Of a stretch of 64,000 nucleotides of DNA, positions 43,824-52,973 are shown piece by piece; the stretch's first letter is position 1; every line of letters starts with the position of its first letter. The position numbers and the translations under genes were made by a program. Where the stretch lies: positions 548,232 to 612,231 of the forward strand of contig NKIU01000001.1 of assembly GCA_002256245.1 (NCBI GenBank). Reading direction: 5' to 3'. The notes under the pieces are model-generated. The model saw nothing but the letters and a program-made list of their open reading frames with translations, was not told the DNA's origin and did no database searches. The stretch is from Pseudorhodobacter sp. PARRP1 (GTDB lineage: Bacteria; Pseudomonadota; Alphaproteobacteria; Rhodobacterales; Rhodobacteraceae).

Positions 43824-44210
43824 TTAAGTGCCGCGCAGGCGCGGATGGATGGCGTTTTTCTTCCAGCTAAGCGCGGGATCGGGTTCCGAAATATCCAGCG
43901 TCAGTGCGAAATGCGGCGTTTCAAACAGCGGTGCGAAATGCGCGGTGGCGGCAGCAAAGATCATCTCACCCGCGCGGGTTTTGTCGGCCACAGAGCGCCC
44001 CGCACCGATGCGCAGGCGCAGATCGGCAAAGGCGTTTTCCGCCAGCAAATCTGCCACGGCGTAATCTTCACAGCGCACAGCGCGCACCCGGATCGCGCCC
44101 AACTCGAACAAACCGCTGTCCAGCATCGCCGCGTGCAGACTGCGGCACAGGCCCGCCATATCCGACCGCCCGTCCAGATTTCCCGAATATTCGATGGTCA
44201 GATGTGGCAC
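43824..44210 (-). CDS. hpaF: 5-carboxymethyl-2-hydroxymuconate delta-isomerase
   Basis: HpaF (128 residues) is the tautomerase-type isomerase of the pathway. The start is a GTG at 44208-44210, giving M-P-HLTIEYSGN; removal of Met exposes the catalytic N-terminal proline that the family needs, which supports this start. A GGAG element lies about 7 nt upstream. IRVRAVRCEDYAVAD and LRLRIGAGRSVADKTRAGEMIF are family-typical. It is the first gene of the operon, behind the promoter at 44235-44263. Confidence 0.92.
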   Translation of the reverse strand: MPHLTIEYSGNLDGRSDMAGLCRSLHAAMLDSGLFELGAIRVRAVRCEDYAVADLLAENAFADLRLRIGAGRSVADKTRAGEMIFAAATAHFAPLFETPHFALTLDISEPDPALSWKKNAIHPRLRGT

Positions 44211-44229
44211 GTTCCGCTCCGCATTGTTG

Positions 44230-44263
44230 TTAACACGTTAAGTAGTAAAGCAGCCTGTGTCAA
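44230..44263 (-). promoter_or_regulatory. hpa operon promoter with overlapping palindromic operator
   Basis: On the minus strand TTGACA (44258-44263) is spaced 17 nt from TAACGT (44235-44240), a good sigma-70-type pair, with the hpaF start about 25 nt downstream. TTAACACGTTAA (44230-44241), a dyad with arms TTAAC/GTTAA, covers the -10 and would suit a MarR- or GntR-type repressor; no such gene is next to the operon. The rest of 44264-44551 holds no gene. Confidence 0.65.
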
Positions 44264-44551
44264 GCCTGCAGCGATCCTTCGATGCCGCAACATTGCCATG
44301 CCGGGGGCGAATCGGAATAAAGCCTGCGGTTGATTGGCGCGAAAATGATGCAGCGATCAGTTGCGCGCCGCAAACCCGCGCGGCAAAGGCACCGCGCACA
44401 ACCTTACCGCGAACTTTTTTACCGATCAGAGACAATCCGTCCCCATTCGCCCGATATTTGACACAATTTGAATCGAACTTTCCCCGTAGCTTTTGTGAAA
44501 GCGCGCCACAACGGCCCCGCACTCACAGGGCTTGCAGGTAAGGGGGCAACA

Positions 44552-45499
44552 ATGAAAATCTTGGCGGTAGATGACGATCCGATCTTTCTGGGTGTATTGC
44601 TTCCGATGCTCGCAGCACTGGGCCAAACCGATGTGACCATCGCAAACTCGGGCGAGGCGGCGCTGGTTAAACTTTCGGCCGAATCGTTCGATTGCCTGCT
44701 GCTGGATATCCAGATGCCCGGCATGAGCGGCGTGCAACTTTGCGCGCATGTGCGCAACCTGCCCAGCCACCGGCGCACGCCCATCGTGATGATCTCGTCG
44801 ATGACCGGCAAGCGGTTTATTGATGATGCGTTTGCGGCGGGGGCGACCGACTATGTGACCAAACCGCTTGACCCGATGGAGTTGAAGGCCCGCGTCCTGA
44901 TGATCGAGCGTTTGCTGCAGGAACGCCGCCTGACCGCCGCGCTGGAAAAGAAAGCCGAGCAGCGCAGCGACGCGATCACCATCAAGGTTGATTTCGAAAC
45001 CCCGTTCCCGATTCCCGGCTTTGAGCGTGGCATCGAGTATCTGGCGCTGGAAAACTACCTGCTGATGCTGGGCAACAAGCGGATGTATCACACCGCCGCC
45101 TTTGGCATTTCAGTGCGCAATGCCCATGTCTATTTCAAGAAATCCGCGCCGACCTGCTTTGTGAACACGATGGGCGATGTTGCCTCGGCGATCAGTGACG
45201 CGGTGAAGGCCGAACAGGTGATGATCGCCTATGCAGGGTCGGGCAATTTCGTCGCCGTTCTGTCGTCTCGCCTGTCCACCGAACTGCCGGAACTCGAGGC
45301 GATGATACAATCGGGTATCGAGGATTTCGCCAGCTTCTACACCGCAGACCGCCTGCCGTTGCCGCAGGTCAAGGTCGGCGGGCTGGCGCGCGCGTCTTTC
45401 TTTGGGGTGTTCAACCCCACCAACATCCTTGACCACGCGATGACCCTCGCCCAAGCCCGCCCCGAGGCCAAACACAAATCATGGTGGAGCGCAGCATGA
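44552..45499 (+). CDS. Response regulator with degenerate GGDEF-like output domain
   Basis: A 315-residue protein: a REC domain (1-125) with acidic pocket D7-D9, phospho-acceptor D52 (LLLDIQMPGMSG) and TKPLDP Lys; a helix (about 125-150); and a C-terminal domain (about 165-310). The latter aligns by eye with GGDEF domains: ENYLLML at the start, VNTMGDVASAISDAV at the GH..GD position, AYAGSGNFVAVL at the signature, and VKVGGLARASF. The signature reads GSGNF (229-233), so diguanylate cyclase activity is not expected. It may bind nucleotide or a partner. The start has a TAAGGGGG element; a TTGACA at 44458-44463 may be a -35. It overlaps the Hpt gene by 4 nt. Confidence 0.75.
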   Translation: MKILAVDDDPIFLGVLLPMLAALGQTDVTIANSGEAALVKLSAESFDCLLLDIQMPGMSGVQLCAHVRNLPSHRRTPIVMISSMTGKRFIDDAFAAGATDYVTKPLDPMELKARVLMIERLLQERRLTAALEKKAEQRSDAITIKVDFETPFPIPGFERGIEYLALENYLLMLGNKRMYHTAAFGISVRNAHVYFKKSAPTCFVNTMGDVASAISDAVKAEQVMIAYAGSGNFVAVLSSRLSTELPELEAMIQSGIEDFASFYTADRLPLPQVKVGGLARASFFGVFNPTNILDHAMTLAQARPEAKHKSWWSAA

Positions 45500-45870
45500 G
45501 CGGTGTGCAGTTTTACAACGGGGGATTTGGCGGTGGAGCGCAAGAGATGACAGCGGTGCTGGAACCGGCGCGCGCGATGTTTCGCGGCCTGATCGTCGAG
45601 CGTATCATGGCGCTTGAGGCTTACCGCAAACTTGTCCAGCACGGTGAAAACCCGCAAGACGAACTGGCCAAGATCGCAGGCATTGCCCACAAGATCTCGG
45701 GCGTAGGGGCGACGCTTGGCTTTTTCAGAACCGGGCAACTGGCTGGCGTTCTGGATCGCGCCATCACCGAAAACCCTGCGAAATGCGCCGATGTTGCCTA
45801 TTTTCAACTGGTGATCGACCCGATGCTCGAGTCGCTTCTGCTCGAGATGGAATCGCTGCTGGACGACTAG
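45496..45870 (+). CDS. Stand-alone histidine phosphotransfer (Hpt) protein
   Basis: This 124-residue protein has an Hpt four-helix bundle. The phosphorylatable His is predicted as H65 in IAHKISGVGATLGF. The N-terminal 20 residues are Gly-rich and unrelated. It has no kinase or receiver domain and must relay phosphate between the receivers of the neighbouring hybrid kinases and response regulators. The start at 45496 overlaps the previous stop and has GGAG about 8 nt upstream; an earlier ATG at 45481 is possible. Its stop overlaps the end of the convergent hybrid kinase gene by 4 nt. Confidence 0.82.
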   Translation: MSGVQFYNGGFGGGAQEMTAVLEPARAMFRGLIVERIMALEAYRKLVQHGENPQDELAKIAGIAHKISGVGATLGFFRTGQLAGVLDRAITENPAKCADVAYFQLVIDPMLESLLLEMESLLDD

Positions 45871-48263
45871 GCAGCGCCCACCAGACTTCGGATCGCCAGC
45901 GACAGATCAATCGCGCTGATCGGCTTGCCGACGCAGCTGTCAAACCCTGCCGCGATGTAGTCTGCTACCTGATGCGCCATCACATTCGCCGTGACCGCAA
46001 TGATCGGAACCGGCTTGGCGCGGTGCTGGATTTCCAGCGCGCGGATTTCGTGCAAAGCGGTCGGCCCGTCCATCACCGGCATGGCAATGTCCAGCAAGAT
46101 CGCGTCAAACCGCCCCGGCCCCCAGGCCCGCACCGCCTGCGCGCCGTCGTGGACGATCACCACCTCGGCCCCAAGCCGGGTCAGCATCATCTCAAGCACG
46201 GCGCAGTTGGTCAGATTGTCATCCGCCGCAAGCAAGCGCAGCCCGGTCAGTTCAACCACCTCGGCGGCGGGCTTGGCGACCTTGTCCAGCGCCACCGTGC
46301 TCAGCGGCAACGGCAATGCGACCACAATCGTCGTGCCGCGCCCCTCGATAGAGGTCACGGAAATCGTGCCGCCCATGCGTTCCACCAGCGATTTGGTGAT
46401 CGCCATGCCCAACCCCGTGCCGCCAAACCGCCGCGTCACCGAGCTGTCGGCCTGACTGAATTCCTCGTGCAGGCGGGCGATTTGCTCGGGCGTCATGCCG
46501 ATGCCGCTGTCGCGCACTTCGATCTGCAACGGCGCGCTGGCCTTGCCGCTGATCTTGACCGTCACCGCGCCCTTGTCGGTGAATTTGATCGCATTGCTCA
46601 GCAGATTGTGCAGCACCTGCTGCACACGGTAGGGGTCGCCCACCCGCAGCAATTCGGCCCCCGAGCCGATCAGAACTTCGAAATCCAGGCCCTTTTCATC
46701 GGCGCGCAATTCGTATTGGTCTTCGATCCGCTTGGCCAACTCCATCGGGCTGAACGGCAGCTCTTCAAACTCGATCTTGCCGGCCTCAATCTTTGACATA
46801 TCCAGGATGTCGTTGAGAATATTCAACAAAGCCTCGCCCGAGCGACGGATGATGCCGATCATCCGCTTCTGGTCGGGCTGCTCCAGCGTCGTCTCCAGCA
46901 ACTCCGCCATGCCCAGAACCCCGTTCAACGGCGTGCGGATTTCGTGGCTCATGTTCGCGAGAAACTTCGACTTGGCGCGGCTGGCCTCCTCGGCATCGGC
47001 CTTGGCGACATAGAGTTGCGTGACATCCGACCCCACGCCCCGAAAGCCCGCAAACGTGCCGTCGTCGTCAAACACCGGCGCGCCGCTCATCCGCCGCCAG
47101 CGCACGATACCATCGCTTGATTGCGGCGCACGATAGACAAAATCCCGGAACGGCTGGTTTGCGTTCAGCGCCGACAACATGATGTCCCAGTCAATGCCCG
47201 GCAGCATATCGGGGTGGGTCTGCAACCATTCCTCTTGGGTTTTGCCGATCAGCCCCTCTTTCGGGATGCCGCCATCGTCAAAATAATCGCCATCCAGCAC
47301 AAAGATGAACCGGCGGTCTGCGTCCATCTCCCACAGCCAGCCGTCCGAGACGGTGGCAATGTCGATCAGCCGCTTTTCGACCTTGTTCCGCTCAAGGATC
47401 GAGCGTTCCAACGCGGCCTTCACCTCGGTCAGCGCGTCTTCGCGGGCGCGCTGTTCGCTGATGTCCACTTGCACCCCGGTGATCAGCTCGGGCGCGCCGT
47501 CTATGCCCCAGCGCAGCGCCCGTCCGGTGTCGAGCACCCAGATGTAATGCCCCGCCTTGTGGCGCAGCCGGTATTCGGCCTTGTAAACCGCGCGAGGGTC
47601 TTCAAACAGCCGGTTGAACAGCGCCTCGGTCGCCGCAAGATCTTCGGGGTGCACCCGCGTGCGCCATGTCTCAAAGGTAACTGGATGCAATTCCTCCAGC
47701 CGGTAGCCCAAAAGCTGCGCCCAATATTCATTAACCCGATGCTCTTGGGTAACGACATTCCACTCCCAGGTGCAGATTTGCGCCCCCGCGATCAGATTGA
47801 TCAGCTTCTGCTCGGTGATCGCCTGCTTTGAGATGTCAGAGTGGATTTCCATCAGCCCGCCGTCTGGCAAAATCCGCTCAACCACCCAGACAACACGGCC
47901 ATCCAGCAACACGCGCTTCCAGCCGTGCGGGTTCATCCGGCGCTTTGCAACACGGTTGACAACCCACTCATCCTCGCTGGTTTCAGCCTCTACCAACTGG
48001 CCATTGTCCAAGGCGAAATGCAGGATCTCCGCAAACGAGGTGCCGCGCACAAGCACCGGGGCGATCAGGGGGTAGAAGTCGCGATAGCACTGATTACAAT
48101 AGACGAATTTGTCTTCGGCGTCATAGATCACCACGCCCTGATCCAGCAGCATCAAGGCGCTGTGCCAATCGAAGGGATCGTCCGCATCGGGCTTGGCGGG
48201 GTGATCACCCGTCTTGCTGCCCGATCCTGCCTTGTCTGCGCTGTTCACGTTCAGCCTTTTCAT
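45867..48263 (-). CDS. Soluble multi-PAS hybrid histidine kinase
   Basis: A 798-residue hybrid kinase without clear membrane helices. Domains: PAS (about 25-135, LMLLDQGVVIYDAEDKFVYCN), PAS/PAC (about 155-285, WEWNVVTQEHRVNEYW), PAS (about 305-425), HisKA with the phospho-His near 439 (SHEIRTPLNG), HATPase_c (NLLSNAIKFT, DSGIGM, GTGLGMAI) and a C-terminal receiver with Asp near 725 (DAILLDIAMPVMDG). No Hpt domain is fused, so the separate Hpt protein is the likely next step. The ATG at 48263 is chosen; a GTG at 48278 would add five residues. It is convergent with the Hpt gene. Confidence 0.88.
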   Translation of the reverse strand: MKRLNVNSADKAGSGSKTGDHPAKPDADDPFDWHSALMLLDQGVVIYDAEDKFVYCNQCYRDFYPLIAPVLVRGTSFAEILHFALDNGQLVEAETSEDEWVVNRVAKRRMNPHGWKRVLLDGRVVWVVERILPDGGLMEIHSDISKQAITEQKLINLIAGAQICTWEWNVVTQEHRVNEYWAQLLGYRLEELHPVTFETWRTRVHPEDLAATEALFNRLFEDPRAVYKAEYRLRHKAGHYIWVLDTGRALRWGIDGAPELITGVQVDISEQRAREDALTEVKAALERSILERNKVEKRLIDIATVSDGWLWEMDADRRFIFVLDGDYFDDGGIPKEGLIGKTQEEWLQTHPDMLPGIDWDIMLSALNANQPFRDFVYRAPQSSDGIVRWRRMSGAPVFDDDGTFAGFRGVGSDVTQLYVAKADAEEASRAKSKFLANMSHEIRTPLNGVLGMAELLETTLEQPDQKRMIGIIRRSGEALLNILNDILDMSKIEAGKIEFEELPFSPMELAKRIEDQYELRADEKGLDFEVLIGSGAELLRVGDPYRVQQVLHNLLSNAIKFTDKGAVTVKISGKASAPLQIEVRDSGIGMTPEQIARLHEEFSQADSSVTRRFGGTGLGMAITKSLVERMGGTISVTSIEGRGTTIVVALPLPLSTVALDKVAKPAAEVVELTGLRLLAADDNLTNCAVLEMMLTRLGAEVVIVHDGAQAVRAWGPGRFDAILLDIAMPVMDGPTALHEIRALEIQHRAKPVPIIAVTANVMAHQVADYIAAGFDSCVGKPISAIDLSLAIRSLVGAA

Positions 48264-48319
48264 TCGCTGTTTGGGCACAGGTCCACACGATGCCCGGCTC
48301 CTGTCAAGCGAATGTTGCG

Positions 48320-48742
48320 CTAAACCCCGCTCTCCTCAGGGTTGCGACGCAACAATGCATCCACCGTCGTGCGCAGATCGTGCCGGCTAAGCGGTTTGGG
48401 CAAGGTCACTTCCAGCACAGAGCCAGCCGTGCTCAGGTCAAACGGTGGGTGGTCGGCGTTCGCGGTAAAGCGAATAACCGGGGTGCTTGCGTTCATCGAC
48501 CGCCCCGCGCGCAGGTGGCGGATCACCCGATCACCGGTGATGAACGGCATGTTCTGATCCACGATCATCAGATCATACTGATGCGTCAAAGCCGCCTCCA
48601 ACGCCTGCCGGCCGTCAGAGGCAATCGTCAATTCCAGATTGGCACCATGCAGGAAGGCCTGCACGATGCTTTGATTGACCACATCATCTTCGGCCAACAA
48701 CACTTGGAACTTGGCCTGCGTTACAGCGTCATTCATAAGCAA
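48320..48742 (-). CDS. Single-domain response regulator
   Basis: A 140-residue stand-alone receiver domain: acidic pair AEDD (18-20), phospho-acceptor D62 in YDLMIVDQNMP and a LPKPLS Lys switch. It has no output domain, so it probably acts as a phosphate sink, an intermediate or a protein-binding signal in the local relay. It lies between the two hybrid kinases on their strand. The reading begins MLMNDAV; the second Met (48734-48736) is an alternative. The 147 nt to the next gene contain no obvious terminator. Confidence 0.85.
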   Translation of the reverse strand: MLMNDAVTQAKFQVLLAEDDVVNQSIVQAFLHGANLELTIASDGRQALEAALTHQYDLMIVDQNMPFITGDRVIRHLRAGRSMNASTPVIRFTANADHPPFDLSTAGSVLEVTLPKPLSRHDLRTTVDALLRRNPEESGV

Positions 48743-48889
48743 GAACCCATCACCCGGAGCAACAAACTTCCTCCTCTATATAGACCAGAACCAGCAAAAA
48801 TGGGCCAAGAAAATGGCGATTTAGGGCAGGATTGGCCTATTTGACAGGCACGGCGCGGGCCGTGCAATCTCAGGTTGTATTGCGTTTCT

Positions 48890-51769
48890 TTACAGTCGTA
48901 AAAGAGTATGCAGCGTGTGCAAAAGGTCAAGTCTGCGAAACGGTTTCGCCAGATGGCTGTCAAAGCCGCCCACCAGATAATCGGCAATCTGCGACGGCAT
49001 CGCATGCGCGGTGATCGCAACGGCCAGAACTTCGGGCACTGTGCGCGCTGATTCGATGGCGCGAATTTCGGCCAGGGCGCTCATGCCATCCAGCACGGGC
49101 ATGGTGATGTCCAGCAACAACAAATCAAACGGCGCGCCGCCATCAAGACCCGCCCGCCAGGCCGCGATCGCCTCTTGGCCGTTCTCGACCTGCGTCACCT
49201 CGGCACCGGTGCGCGCCAACATCTCGGACAGCACCAGTCGGTTGGTGGCATTGTCGTCGGCGCACAGCAACCGCACCCCCGCCAAGGCATCCTCGCGCAG
49301 ATCACTGGCCTGCGGCTTTGCAGGCAACGCGGGCGCGGTGTCCACCTCGGCCAAGGGCACCACGATGCGGAACATCGAACCCACCTGCGGCGTGCTTTCC
49401 ACCGTGATCGTGCCGCCCATCAGCGTCACCAGTTCGCGCACGATCGACAGCCCCAGCCCGGTGCCGCCAAACCTGCGCGTCATGCTGCCATCCGCCTGCT
49501 CAAAGCTTTCGAACACCCGCGAAAGCTGCGCCGTGCCCATGCCGATACCGGTGTCCGACACCTCGATCTGCAACGGCTTGCCGCTGCGGCACGAGACTTT
49601 CAGCGTCACGCCGCCGCGTTCGGTGAACTTGCAGGCGTTGCTCAGCAGATTGTTCAGCACCTGCATCAACCGATGCGCATCGCCCAACCGCGGCTTGTCA
49701 CACCCCGCCGTCGCCAGCACCTCAAACGCCAGCCCCTTTTCTTCCGCCGCGATGGTAAAGATCGATTCTGCCTGCCGGATCAGATCCAGCGGCACGAAGG
49801 GCGCAAGCTCCAGCACCATTTTCCCGGCTTCGATCTTCGACATATCCAGAATACCGTTCAGCACCGTCAGCAAGGTCTCGCCCGATTTGCGTATGGTATC
49901 AACCATCTGGCGCTGCACGGGTTCCACCACCGTATCTGCCAACACCTCGGCCATCCCCAGCACCCCGTTCAGGGGCGTGCGGATTTCGTGGCTCATGTTG
50001 GCCAGAAACGTCGATTTCGCCTGACTCATCTCTTCGGCACGCAGCAAAGCCTCTTGCAGCCGCTGCGTGGCCGCAAGGTTTTCGGTCACGTCGGTGAACC
50101 GAACCACCCCGAAATGCGCATCGCCCATATCCAGCAGCGCCATGTTGAACGCCAGCACCCCCCGCGCGCCATCCGCGCGCACAAAGGCATAGGGCACATC
50201 GTGCAAAGGCTGCACCGCGCGCAAAGCCCGATTGAACGGCGAGTCTTCGGGGGCAAGCGCGCTTCCATCCGGATGCTGCAACCGCAGCCGTGTAAGGTCG
50301 GGCTTGCCGCTGGCGTCGGTCTCGCAGAACAGCCGCAGCAACGCCTGCGCTTCCTGATTGACATAGGAAATCTGATGCGCCGCGTTCAGCACGACAATCG
50401 CGCATCCACTGGCGTCCATCACATCCTGCAAGAACGCCCGCGCGGCAAACGCATCCTGCTCCAGTTGCTTTTGCGCGCTGATGTCCAGATGCACGCCCGA
50501 CACCCGCAACACGGCACCATCCGCCGCGCGCTCGGAAATGCGATACCGCGACATGATCCACACCCAATGCCCTTCGGCATGGCGCATCCGAAACTCGCTG
50601 GTGGCAAGCGCGCCGGGCAAGACATGGCGGTAGTCCGGGTCCCACAGGGTCGTCGCCCGGTCATCAGGATGCAGCAGCGCCAGAAAATCATCCTCGACCA
50701 GATTGGCCAGCTTGGCCGTCTCAAGCCCGATGATTTCGCCCCAACGCCCACCGACAGCAATCTTGCGGCTGACAAGATCCAGATCCCAGATGCCAACGGC
50801 GGCACCTTCGATGATGCCGCTCAGATGTTGCTCGGCCCGGTCGCGATCGGCCAGAACCCGGGTGAGAACCGCGTTCGCGGCATCAAGGGCCGCAAGCTGA
50901 TTGCGCCGCGCGGTGATGTCAAAACCCATGGCAATCAGGCCGCCATCGGTGGTGCGGGTGCTGACCCGGCGCATCCAGCGACCATCGGGCAGACGCACTT
51001 CATCCTCCGAGTAAGGCTGGCGATACTGCAACAACCGCGCCTGCAACCACGCATCCTGCTGGGCTTCGCTCGCGGCCGCGAAGAACGTCTGCTTGCGCAG
51101 CCCCGCCCGCAGCAAATCGGCCAACTGCACACCGGGCACGGCAATTTCCGCGATTTCGGGAAACATTTTCAGATAGGCCGCGTTCGCCGCAAGCAGGCAC
51201 TGTTCGGCGTCAAAAATCACCACAGCATCCGGCAAGGCCTGAATCGCATTGTTCAGCCGCATATGCGCCGTTTCAGCGGCTGCGGCCAGCGCAGTCACCC
51301 GCGCATTCTGCGCCGCCGCCGGATCACCGCCGTCCGCGCCCGCAGTCTGTGGCCCGACAAGGCCATGCAGCACATCAGTCAATGCGCGCAGATCAGGCTG
51401 CGCGCCCCCCTGCGCAAGCCAATAGCCGATGGCCCCCACGCAATGCCCCGCGTCAATCGCAGGCACCACCACCACGTCTTGCACCACCACAGGGGCAGGG
51501 TCCACCGCAGCACCCGCCCAGCGCGTCTGCATCAACCGCGTCACAGCTTGCGCCACCAAAGCGTGCTGCGCCGTGCTTAACCGCGCCGCATGATGACACA
51601 AGACCGCGCGCGCATGGCTGTCGCGGCGATAGACCGTCACGCCCTCCAGCCCCAGGGCATCGCACAACTGATCCAGCGCGGTCGCCATCGGCAAGGCCGA
51701 CCCACGCTTACAACAGTTCAGCACATTCGCAAGAACTGCAACCAGAGGTTTATCGGCTCGCACAAGCAA
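48890..51769 (-). CDS. Large multi-PAS hybrid histidine kinase
   Basis: A 959-residue cytoplasmic hybrid kinase. An N-terminal GAF-like region (about 1-150; LEGVTVYRRDSHARAVLC) is followed by three PAS domains (about 180-300, 310-440 with RRKIAVGG-like WDLDLVSRKIAVGG, and 440-570), HisKA with phospho-His near 593 (MSHEIRTPLNGVLGMAEVL), HATPase_c (NLLSNACKFT, DTGIGM, GTGLGLSI) and a C-terminal receiver with Asp near 886 (LLLLDITMPVLDG). It closely resembles the other hybrid kinase in its kinase half, which suggests duplication. No membrane segment is evident. It is followed by glpR on the same strand, upstream by 160 nt. Confidence 0.88.
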   Translation of the reverse strand: MLVRADKPLVAVLANVLNCCKRGSALPMATALDQLCDALGLEGVTVYRRDSHARAVLCHHAARLSTAQHALVAQAVTRLMQTRWAGAAVDPAPVVVQDVVVVPAIDAGHCVGAIGYWLAQGGAQPDLRALTDVLHGLVGPQTAGADGGDPAAAQNARVTALAAAAETAHMRLNNAIQALPDAVVIFDAEQCLLAANAAYLKMFPEIAEIAVPGVQLADLLRAGLRKQTFFAAASEAQQDAWLQARLLQYRQPYSEDEVRLPDGRWMRRVSTRTTDGGLIAMGFDITARRNQLAALDAANAVLTRVLADRDRAEQHLSGIIEGAAVGIWDLDLVSRKIAVGGRWGEIIGLETAKLANLVEDDFLALLHPDDRATTLWDPDYRHVLPGALATSEFRMRHAEGHWVWIMSRYRISERAADGAVLRVSGVHLDISAQKQLEQDAFAARAFLQDVMDASGCAIVVLNAAHQISYVNQEAQALLRLFCETDASGKPDLTRLRLQHPDGSALAPEDSPFNRALRAVQPLHDVPYAFVRADGARGVLAFNMALLDMGDAHFGVVRFTDVTENLAATQRLQEALLRAEEMSQAKSTFLANMSHEIRTPLNGVLGMAEVLADTVVEPVQRQMVDTIRKSGETLLTVLNGILDMSKIEAGKMVLELAPFVPLDLIRQAESIFTIAAEEKGLAFEVLATAGCDKPRLGDAHRLMQVLNNLLSNACKFTERGGVTLKVSCRSGKPLQIEVSDTGIGMGTAQLSRVFESFEQADGSMTRRFGGTGLGLSIVRELVTLMGGTITVESTPQVGSMFRIVVPLAEVDTAPALPAKPQASDLREDALAGVRLLCADDNATNRLVLSEMLARTGAEVTQVENGQEAIAAWRAGLDGGAPFDLLLLDITMPVLDGMSALAEIRAIESARTVPEVLAVAITAHAMPSQIADYLVGGFDSHLAKPFRRLDLLHTLHTLLRL

Positions 51770-51930
51770 ATCCCTTAGAGATTGTCTTAGCTACCGCCAT
51801 ATTGCGCGACATCCTAGCCCTGAAGCTGAAATTGCCGCCGCGTCAACCACGTTAAATTGCCGCAATCTGCGCGCGCAGCACGTGAAGCAAGGCCCAGCCT
51901 GCGGCCACGCGGATCTGGGCACGCCGCCGC

Positions 51931-52731
51931 TCAACCAACGTTGATCTTTATGCCCCAATCGCTGCACCGCTGCGCCAGATCATCGGGCAGCGGTTTGTCG
52001 GTGAACATCTCGGTGATTTCCGCCAAAGACGCCAAGCGCGCCGGGGCCGAGCGCCCCAGTTTCGAATGATCGCAGACCAGAAACACCCGCCGCGCCTGCC
52101 GGATGATCGCCTTCGACACCCGCACTTCGGCCAGATCAAAATCCAGCAAATCGCCGTCGCCGTCCAAGGCCGAGGCCCCGATGATCGCGTAATCGACCTT
52201 GAACTGCTCAAAGAATTGCGTGGTCAATTCGCCCACCAACCCGCCGTCCGAGCGGCGGAACGCGCCGCCCGCCACCATGATCTCGCAGCCCGGATTGGCC
52301 ACCAATATGTTGGCGACATTCATGTTATTTGTGATCACGGTGATGTTGCTGTGGTGCAAAAGCGCGCGCGCCACGGCCTCGGTCGTGGTGCCAAGGTTGA
52401 TGATGATCGAGCAGTTGTCCGGGATCGCCGCCGCACAAGCCCGCGCAATCGCGGCCTTCGCAGCCTCGTTCATCGTGCGCCGCTCGTCATAGCCCAGATT
52501 GCTGACCCCGGTGCGCAACACCGCCCCGCCATGCACCCGGTCCAGCAGGCCTGAATCCGCAAGCTCTGTCAGATCGCGGCGGATGGTCTGCAAGGTCACA
52601 TCAAAGCGCTGCGCCAAATCCTCGACCACCACGCGGCCGTCCGCGCGGGCAATTTCGACGATTTCGGTCTGCCGAAAACTCAAGGCCAAGGCGCTGTCCT
52701 TTCGCCGGGGTGACGCTGCGATAAGCGGCAT
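51931..52731 (-). CDS. glpR: DeoR-family glycerol regulon repressor GlpR
   Basis: This 266-residue DeoR-family regulator has an N-terminal winged helix-turn-helix (about 18-70; VEDLAQRFDVTLQTIRRDLTELADSGLL) and a C-terminal phosphosugar-binding domain with NLGTTTEAVARAL and VFLVCDHSKLGR. Its place, divergent from glpD with the glycerol operon behind it, supports GlpR: repression relieved by glycerol-3-phosphate. The 242-nt gap holds GlpR-like half-sites, including some just at its own start, so autoregulation is likely. The 161 nt behind it show no gene. Confidence 0.88.
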   Translation of the reverse strand: MPLIAASPRRKDSALALSFRQTEIVEIARADGRVVVEDLAQRFDVTLQTIRRDLTELADSGLLDRVHGGAVLRTGVSNLGYDERRTMNEAAKAAIARACAAAIPDNCSIIINLGTTTEAVARALLHHSNITVITNNMNVANILVANPGCEIMVAGGAFRRSDGGLVGELTTQFFEQFKVDYAIIGASALDGDGDLLDFDLAEVRVSKAIIRQARRVFLVCDHSKLGRSAPARLASLAEITEMFTDKPLPDDLAQRCSDWGIKINVG

Positions 52732-52735
52732 GTTT

Positions 52736-52912
52736 CAGGGATGTTTCGCGCACGATCAAGCCAGAAAACATGCTGCAATGCGCGCATGTTCATCGCCGCA
52801 GCGCAGCGCGAATTTGTGCGCATTTTAGAATGTATCAGCAAAATCAACGCAGTTAGCGCCACCATTCCCGGCAAAATGTTCGCTTTTTTCAGTTTCGCAA
52901 AAAAACGAAAAT
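52736..52912. promoter_or_regulatory. Candidate GlpR operators between glpR and glpD
   Basis: Half-sites similar to the E. coli GlpR core ATGTTCG occur several times: ATGTTTCG near 52741, AACATG/CATGTT dyad arms at about 52768-52790, and AATGTTCG at 52875-52882 facing CGAAAAT at 52906-52912. TTTCG/CGAAA (52893-52897 and 52906-52910) is also a dyad. TTGACC at 52919 may be the glpD -35. Assignment is by resemblance. Confidence 0.5.
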
Positions 52913-52973
52913 AATGGGTTGACCGATTGTCGCAGTTCACGCAGGTTTGATCCTGCTAGGGAGGAGACTTAGC

